A stretch of DNA of 64,000 nucleotides from Achromobacter sp. RTa (lineage in GTDB: Bacteria > Pseudomonadota > Gammaproteobacteria > Burkholderiales > Burkholderiaceae_B), in NCBI RefSeq assembly GCF_000757485.1, contig NZ_JPYO01000023.1:35144-99143 (forward strand), read 5' to 3'. Within the stretch, counting starts at the first letter, position 1; every line of letters begins with the position of its first letter. Below, one piece after another: positions 59,310 to 64,000 of the stretch. The position numbers and the translations under genes are program-made. The notes under the pieces were generated by a model. It did no database searches, was not told the DNA's origin, and saw only the letters and a program-made list of their open reading frames with translations.

Positions 59310-60010
59310 TGCTGCTGCTCCCCGTAAGCGGCGTCGATGATCTCGCAACCCAGTGCGGCCAGCGCGGCCTCGTCGTAGGCCTTGCGGTTCCAGGTCCCGT
59401 CCTCGATTTCCTGGCGCGTGCGGATTTCCTGCGCCAGCTTCTTGCGCGCGTCTTCCAGCACCGAGGAGGCCTCGTGGCGGGCGATCACGATCACGCCGTC
59501 GGCGTCGCCGACGACGATGTCGCCCGGATTGACGACCACGCCGCCGCAGGAAATCGGCACGTTGATCTCGCCGGGTCCGGACTTGTGCGGACCGCGGGGC
59601 GTGATGCCTCGCGCATAGACTGGAAAGGCCATTTCGCCGATGCTGTCCGCGTCGCGCATTGCGCCGTCGACCACCACGCCGGCGATCTGGCGGCGGGCGG
59701 CCCACAGCATCATGTTCTCGCCCGAAATCGCATTGGTGAGGTCGCCCTGGTCTTCAACCAGGATCACGTCGCCGGGTTGGGCCGCGTCGATGGCGTGGTG
59801 CAGCATCAGGTTGCAGCCGGGGCGGGCGCGCACCGTGAACGCGGTGCCCAGCAGGGGCGCCTTGTTCATGGGGCGGATGCGCGCATCCAGGCAGAACATG
59901 CGGCCGACGACATCGCCGATGTTGGCGACGGGAATCTCGCGGAAACCCTCTACGAGTTCGCGCGGCGCGCGATGGATCTTCTTGAAAACACGAAAGCCGA
60001 CTTTGGACAT
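59306..60010 (-). CDS. RraA/HMG-aldolase-like protein, operon C
   Basis: The 234-residue protein shows VANIGDVVGRMFCLDARI, GDVILVEDQGDLTNAI, IAGVVVDGAMRD with the active-site Arg-Asp, and GDIVVGDADGVIVIA. It is probably a class II aldolase or oxaloacetate decarboxylase. GAGGTAG lies ahead of the ATG. It is first in operon C, divergent from the second LysR gene, and overlaps the oxidoreductase gene by four bases. Confidence 0.91.
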   Translation of the reverse strand: MSKVGFRVFKKIHRAPRELVEGFREIPVANIGDVVGRMFCLDARIRPMNKAPLLGTAFTVRARPGCNLMLHHAIDAAQPGDVILVEDQGDLTNAISGENMMLWAARRQIAGVVVDGAMRDADSIGEMAFPVYARGITPRGPHKSGPGEINVPISCGGVVVNPGDIVVGDADGVIVIARHEASSVLEDARKKLAQEIRTRQEIEDGTWNRKAYDEAALAALGCEIIDAAYGEQQQ

Positions 60011-60074
60011 TTGCTACCTCGAAAAATAAAATAGGGCACGTCAATGAAGCTGTGCGCGTGCCGGGTTGCCACTT

Positions 60075-60941
60075 ATGAAACTGAATGCTCTACATACGCT
60101 GGAAGTCGTCATCCGCGAGGGCTCGTACGCCGCAGCGGCGCCCGTGGTCAACCTGACCGCCAGCGCCATCGGCCTGCAGATGCGCCAGCTGGAGGCCTAC
60201 TTCGGGCGTCCGCTGTTCGACCGCTCGGCGCGCCACGTGCGGCCGACCGACTTCGCGCGCCAGGTTGCCGCGGCCGTGACCGAAACCCTGAACCGCGTCG
60301 ACAGCCTGCGTCTGCAGGATCACATCGCGGTCGAAGGGCATGTGCGGGTGGGCATAATCGAATCCGCCATGATTTCCGTGCTGCCCAAGGCCATACGGCG
60401 GCTGCGCGCCTTTGCGCCCGGCATCGAGGCGCAGATCACGCGCGGCGTCTCGCAATTCCTGCTGCAGGAGGTCAAGGCCGGCCGCCTGGACCTCGCCATC
60501 CTGGTGCGCCCCGAGCGCGGGGGCTCCAGCCGCATGCATTGGCTGCCGCTTTACTCCGAAGGCTTCGTGCTGGTTTCGCCGCCCGACAGCCGGGGCAATT
60601 CGGCCGAAGCGCTGCTGCGCCAGCACGAATGGATCCGCTTCGACCGTGGCGCGACCGGCGGGCGGATCGCCGCCGCCTATGTCGAGAGCGTGGTGCCCGG
60701 CAAGCGGCCGATCCTGGAGCTGCCAGGCACCGACGCCATCATTGCCTGCGTGGCCGACGGGCTCGGCGTTTCGGTGATCCCGACGCCCAGGCCCGAACTT
60801 GCGCGGGCTTATCCCTTCAGGCAGATCTCCCTCGACCGGGCTCGCGCGCGCCGCGACATCGTGCTGGTGTGCCGCCGGGCGGATAGCGAGAACCGCCGGA
60901 TACAGGCCGTGCAGCGCGCCTTCAGCGAAGCCTTGCATTGA
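60075..60941 (+). CDS. LysR family transcriptional regulator (operon C)
   Basis: The 288-residue protein has the LysR helix-turn-helix (LNALHTLEVVIREGSYAAAA, LTASAIGLQMRQLEAYFG, LFDRSARHVRPTDFARQV) and a substrate-binding-like effector domain (GHVRVGIIESAMISVLPKA). ATG 60075 is preferred to a TTG at 60066. It is divergent from operon C, 64 bases away, and converges with operon D, with three bases between the stops. Confidence 0.92.
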   Translation: MKLNALHTLEVVIREGSYAAAAPVVNLTASAIGLQMRQLEAYFGRPLFDRSARHVRPTDFARQVAAAVTETLNRVDSLRLQDHIAVEGHVRVGIIESAMISVLPKAIRRLRAFAPGIEAQITRGVSQFLLQEVKAGRLDLAILVRPERGGSSRMHWLPLYSEGFVLVSPPDSRGNSAEALLRQHEWIRFDRGATGGRIAAAYVESVVPGKRPILELPGTDAIIACVADGLGVSVIPTPRPELARAYPFRQISLDRARARRDIVLVCRRADSENRRIQAVQRAFSEALH

Positions 60942-60944
60942 TGC

Positions 60945-61907
60945 TCACTCCAACGCGATCTGGCGGTCTTTGATCAGGGCCGACCAGCGCGCCATCTGCC
61001 CTTCGATGAAGCCGCCGAATCCCGCAGGCTCCATGGTGCTTGCGGCAATGCCGAGGCCCTTCAGGCGCTCGACGACCTCCGGATCGGTCACTGCGGCGCG
61101 CACGGCGTCGGCCAGTTTCTGCTTGATCGCATCAGGCGTCTTCGCCGGCAGGAAGATGCCGTGCCAGTCCAGCACTTCAAATCCTGGAAAGCCGCTCTCG
61201 GCCACGGTCGGAACGTCGGGCAGCGTGCCCAGCCGCGTGGCCGACGACACGGCCAGCGCCCGCAGCTGGCCATTGCGCACGTAGGGCAGGCCGGAGGACG
61301 CGTTGGCGAAGTAGGCATTGACCTGGCCGCCGACCACGTCGACCAGCGCGGGCGCGCCGCCCTTGTAGGGAATGTGCAGCATGCTGACGCCGGCGTCGCG
61401 CGCCAGCATTTCCGTGGCCAGGTGCGCCGAACTGCCGACGCCGAAGGAGGCATACGAAACGTTGTTGCCCGGCGTCTTGGCCAGCGTCAGGAATTCGCCG
61501 ATGTTCTGGGCTTTCACCGCCGGATTCACCACGAAGATCATCGGCGCGGTCGCCACCATCGCGATCGGCGACAAGTCCCGGGCGGGGTCGAAGCTGAGCT
61601 TGCGCAGGGAGCTGTTCACCGCGTAAGTGAAGGTGTCGTAGAGAACGGTGTAGCCATCCGGCGCGGCCCGGGCCACCATGCCTTCGGCGATGGTGCCGCC
61701 CGCGCCGGGGCGGTTTTCGACCACAATGGATTGGCCCAGGCGTTCGCCGAGCTTGCCGGCGACGGCGCGAGCGACATTGTCGGCGCCGCCGCCAGCGGCA
61801 TAGGGCACCACCAGGCGGATGGGTTGGTCCGGCCAGGCGGCCTGGGCTCCAAGGGGCAGCAGGGCGGTAAGCAGCAAGCTTTGGGCAAGCCGGGAAATGC
61901 GGTTCAT
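60945..61907 (-). CDS. Bug/TctC-family solute-binding protein (operon D)
   Basis: The 320-residue protein has a signal peptide (LAQSLLLTALLPLGAQAA) and Bug motifs WPDQPIRLVVPYAAGGGADNV, VVENRPGAGGTIA, APDGYTVLYD and IPYKGGAPALVDVVGGQVN, then LGTLPDVPTVAESGFPGF. GGAGACAACC precedes the ATG. It is the last gene of operon D. Confidence 0.93.
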   Translation of the reverse strand: MNRISRLAQSLLLTALLPLGAQAAWPDQPIRLVVPYAAGGGADNVARAVAGKLGERLGQSIVVENRPGAGGTIAEGMVARAAPDGYTVLYDTFTYAVNSSLRKLSFDPARDLSPIAMVATAPMIFVVNPAVKAQNIGEFLTLAKTPGNNVSYASFGVGSSAHLATEMLARDAGVSMLHIPYKGGAPALVDVVGGQVNAYFANASSGLPYVRNGQLRALAVSSATRLGTLPDVPTVAESGFPGFEVLDWHGIFLPAKTPDAIKQKLADAVRAAVTDPEVVERLKGLGIAASTMEPAGFGGFIEGQMARWSALIKDRQIALE

Positions 61908-61953
61908 AGCGGTTGTCTCCTATGGGGCGGGTGGCGCCTCTGATGCGGGCGCT

Positions 61954-63075
61954 TCAATCAGCGGACTGGGCAAGCAGGCGGACCTGCCTGGCGATCGCCA
62001 GGCAGGACGTCAAGCCTGGCGATTCGATGCCCAGCAGGTTGATCAGGCCGGACACGCCATGCTCGCGCGCCGTCTGAAAGCAGAAATCTCCATTGCTCAG
62101 GGTGAGCGGCTCGTCCGGTCCGGCCAGTCGCGGACGTATGCCCGTATAGCCCGGCACCAGGTCGCCGTCGGCCAGCGCGGGGTAGTAGCGCCGGACGCCG
62201 CGGTAGAAGTCCGCGGCGCGGGTCTCGTCGAACCGGTAATCCACCTGGTCGCGCCACTGCAGGTCCGGGCCGAATTTGCATTGGCCGGCCAGATCCAGCG
62301 TCACGTGCACCCGTTGCCAGCTCGAGCGCGCCACGGGATAGACCAGATGCTTGAACGGGCTGGGGCCGCGCAAGGTGAAGTAATGCCCGACGGCGTAATG
62401 CACCCTGGGTACCGCCTGCCGCGCGATGCCGTCGATGGAAGCGGCGATATCCGCGGCTCGAAGGCCGGCGGCGTTGATCACCAGGGACGCCCGGACGCGC
62501 ATGGCCTGCGCGCCGCCGATCTCCAGCTCGATGCCGCCGGAGGTCGCCCGTCCTGCCATCACGGGACTGCACAAGGCCAACGCCGCGCCGTGTTGCTGGG
62601 CCTCGCCCAGCAGGCTCAGCATGAGGCCGTGCGCGTCGATGATGCCGGTCGATGGCGAAAACAACGCCTTGCGGCCGGTCAGCGCGGGCTCGATCTCCCG
62701 CAATTCGCCCTGCGACACCGGGCGCAGGTCATCGACGCCGCTGGCGCGCGCCTGCGACAGGTACAGATCCAGTTTGTCCTCTTCCTCGGCGTCCACGGCC
62801 AGAAGCAGTTTTCCCGGCCTCTGGTGAGCGATGCCATGTTCCGCGCAGTAGCGCGCCAGCATGGTGTTTCCCGGGCGGCAAAGGCGCGCCTTCCAGGTTC
62901 CGGCGGGATACGAGATTCCCGCGTGCATTACTTCAGAATTGCGCGAACTGGTGTGCGTGCCGAAGGCGTTCTCTTCCTCCAGGATGACGACCTCGCGGCC
63001 GCTGGCGGCCAGCTCCCGCGCGATGGCCAGGCCCACGACGCCGGCGCCGATCACGACGCAATCGATATGTTCCAT
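61954..63075 (-). CDS. FAD-dependent oxidoreductase, L-2-hydroxyglutarate-dehydrogenase (LhgO)-like
   Basis: The 373-residue protein is of the DAO superfamily. It has an N-terminal FAD fold (DCVVIGAGVVGLAIARELA, VVILEEENAFGTHTSSRNSE), then HAGISYPAGTWKARLC, PSTGIIDAHGLMLSLL and LVINAAGLRA. C-terminal signatures are GYTGIRPRL and LINLLGIESPGLTSCLAIA. This is the pattern of L-2-hydroxyglutarate dehydrogenase and related 2-hydroxyacid oxidases, which pass electrons to quinone. With a Bug protein and an amidohydrolase it probably oxidises a 2-hydroxy dicarboxylate in operon D. Confidence 0.9.
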   Translation of the reverse strand: MEHIDCVVIGAGVVGLAIARELAASGREVVILEEENAFGTHTSSRNSEVMHAGISYPAGTWKARLCRPGNTMLARYCAEHGIAHQRPGKLLLAVDAEEEDKLDLYLSQARASGVDDLRPVSQGELREIEPALTGRKALFSPSTGIIDAHGLMLSLLGEAQQHGAALALCSPVMAGRATSGGIELEIGGAQAMRVRASLVINAAGLRAADIAASIDGIARQAVPRVHYAVGHYFTLRGPSPFKHLVYPVARSSWQRVHVTLDLAGQCKFGPDLQWRDQVDYRFDETRAADFYRGVRRYYPALADGDLVPGYTGIRPRLAGPDEPLTLSNGDFCFQTAREHGVSGLINLLGIESPGLTSCLAIARQVRLLAQSAD

Positions 63076-63087
63076 GCCGCGTTCCGC

Positions 63088-63912
63088 CTAGGCGAAGCCG
63101 TAGAGCCGCGCCGGATTGTCCACCAGCACTCGCCGGCGCAGCGCGGCATCGGGCAGCCAATCGTGCAGGGCGGCGACGGTGTCGCGCGTGTCGGGCGGCG
63201 AGGGCATCTCGGTCGGGTGCGGCCAGTCCGAGCCCCACACCAGGCGCTCGGGCGCCAGCGCGGCCAGCCGGCCGGCGGTGGCGCGCGCCGTGGCGGCATC
63301 CCGTGCAAGATAGTGGCCGGAGAGCTTGACCCAGGTCTTCCCCGATCGCAGCAGCGATTCGACGATGTTCCAGGCCGGATCGTCCGCGTCCGTATTGGCC
63401 AGGCGCGCCATATGGTCGAACACCAGGGGGCAGGGCAGCGCCATCAGCAGGTCGCGATTTTCGACGATCTGCGCCGGCGTCATGTGCAATTGCGCGTGCC
63501 AGCCGAGCGCATCGAGGCGCGGCGCCAAGGCCGGCAGGGTAGCGATCCGCGTGACGGCGGTCTTGGGAATGGCGATGGTGTAGCGGATGCCGCGGATGCC
63601 GCCCGCATGCAGGCGCTGGAGCTCGGCGTCGGCAACCTCGGGATAGACAACCGCTACCCCCCGCGTATGGCTCGCGCCCAGCGCCTGGATGGCGTCCAGG
63701 GTGACGCGGTTGTCATCGCCATGAGGGGCCGGCGTCACGACGACGGCGCGGCGCAACCCCATGGATTCGCGCACGGTGCGATAACGCCCGGCATCGCAGC
63801 CGGCCAGCGGATTGGGCGCGGCCGGCGCGGCGATCAGCGCCGGGTTGTATAGATGCAGATGCGCGTCGCAGGCGTCCGCGGGCAACGGCAAGAGGGGGAT
63901 TGTCTCGTTCAT
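63088..63912 (-). CDS. Amidohydrolase, PDC-lactonase-like TIM barrel (operon D, first gene)
   Basis: The 274-residue member has CDAHLHLYNPALIAA, VVVTPAPHGDDNRVTLDA, GIRGIRYTIAIP, PLVFDHMARL, WVKLSGHYLA and LVWGSDWPHP. It has DAHLHLYN where the others have DCH.HIYD, a mild change at the first metal or substrate motif. It lies 12 bases before the FAD oxidoreductase gene. Its promoter should be in the AT-rich stretch at the end of the window. Confidence 0.92.
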   Translation of the reverse strand: MNETIPLLPLPADACDAHLHLYNPALIAAPAAPNPLAGCDAGRYRTVRESMGLRRAVVVTPAPHGDDNRVTLDAIQALGASHTRGVAVVYPEVADAELQRLHAGGIRGIRYTIAIPKTAVTRIATLPALAPRLDALGWHAQLHMTPAQIVENRDLLMALPCPLVFDHMARLANTDADDPAWNIVESLLRSGKTWVKLSGHYLARDAATARATAGRLAALAPERLVWGSDWPHPTEMPSPPDTRDTVAALHDWLPDAALRRRVLVDNPARLYGFA

Positions 63913-63971
63913 TCTTTGTGGCCTCGCGCCGCCTTGCGGCGGTGGGGAGTCTTGGAACGAGAAAATCGTAT

Positions 63972-63997
63972 CTCAGCAAAAGAAAAGTATTGCTGAG
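63972..63997. promoter_or_regulatory. Inverted repeat upstream of operon D
   Basis: CTCAGCAA (63972-63979) and TTGCTGAG (63990-63997) form perfect 8-base arms around AAGAAAAGTA. The dyad is in the AT-rich region about 60 bases before operon D and runs to the window edge. It looks like a regulator operator, for a LysR, GntR or IclR protein encoded beyond the window. Confidence 0.5.
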
Positions 63998-64000
63998 TAT

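Noticed and set aside
1..64000. CRISPR arrays, insertion sequences, rRNA
   Set aside because: No regularly spaced direct repeats, no transposase-like protein and no rRNA sequence were seen on either strand.

Overview
The window is high-GC DNA from a betaproteobacterium, most probably of the Alcaligenaceae (Bordetella/Achromobacter type). The main reason is nine Bug/TctC-family periplasmic solute-binding proteins packed into the last 24 kb with no matching TctA/TctB membrane genes, which is a hallmark of that family. The rest of the gene content and codon use fit. The genus is inferred, not proven.

Region 1 (1-7261) is housekeeping and fatty/aromatic acid catabolism. A partial enoyl-CoA hydratase and a nitronate monooxygenase run left. 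A TetR-type regulator, an acyl-CoA dehydrogenase, a CaiB/BaiF CoA-transferase and a 504-residue 3-hydroxyacyl-CoA dehydrogenase run right as an apparent beta-oxidation operon, with a palindromic TetR-type operator between the two units. A strong bidirectional terminator, a membrane-anchored di-haem cytochrome c and a tRNA-Arg(CCG) follow. Next to the tRNA lies a 0.5-kb scar holding a broken small reading frame.

Region 2 (7805-34917) is the most striking block. It is laid out like the Pseudomonas aeruginosa PUMA3/Vre signalling and Pdt two-partner secretion loci, but in one contiguous stretch. It contains a VreA-like protein (STN plus TonB-like domain), an ECF sigma factor, a FecR/VreR-like anti-sigma gene broken by a frameshift, a 4638-residue filamentous-haemagglutinin-like exoprotein, its FhaC/ShlB-type transporter, an ExbB fused to a DUF2341/LamG-like ectodomain, ExbD, TonB, a putative porin, a periplasmic coiled-coil protein, a YbjN-like protein, a PpiC-like lipoprotein, and a Xre/RES toxin-antitoxin-like pair whose RES partner lacks expected catalytic residues. 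Pho-box-like sequences lie upstream of the exoprotein and transporter genes, which fits the phosphate-starvation control known for the Pseudomonas system.

Region 3 (35021-39085) is a classical iron-uptake signalling unit on the minus strand: ECF sigma, FecR, and a FecA-type TonB-dependent receptor with an STN domain. A Fur-box-like sequence sits ahead of the sigma gene.

Region 4 (39241-63912) consists of four minus-strand operons (A-D). Each contains one amidohydrolase of the 2-pyrone-4,6-dicarboxylate-lactonase-like family and at least one Bug solute-binding protein. A, B and C each add one RraA/HMG-aldolase-like gene. A and B add D-2-hydroxyacid dehydrogenases, C adds a 6-phosphogluconate-dehydrogenase-like oxidoreductase, and D adds an LhgO-like FAD oxidoreductase. 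A, B and C have divergent IclR, LysR and LysR genes; the regulator of D lies beyond the window, next to a palindrome at the very end. I read these as parallel catabolic cassettes for different hydroxy-, oxo- or pyrone-carboxylates; their substrates cannot be told from sequence.
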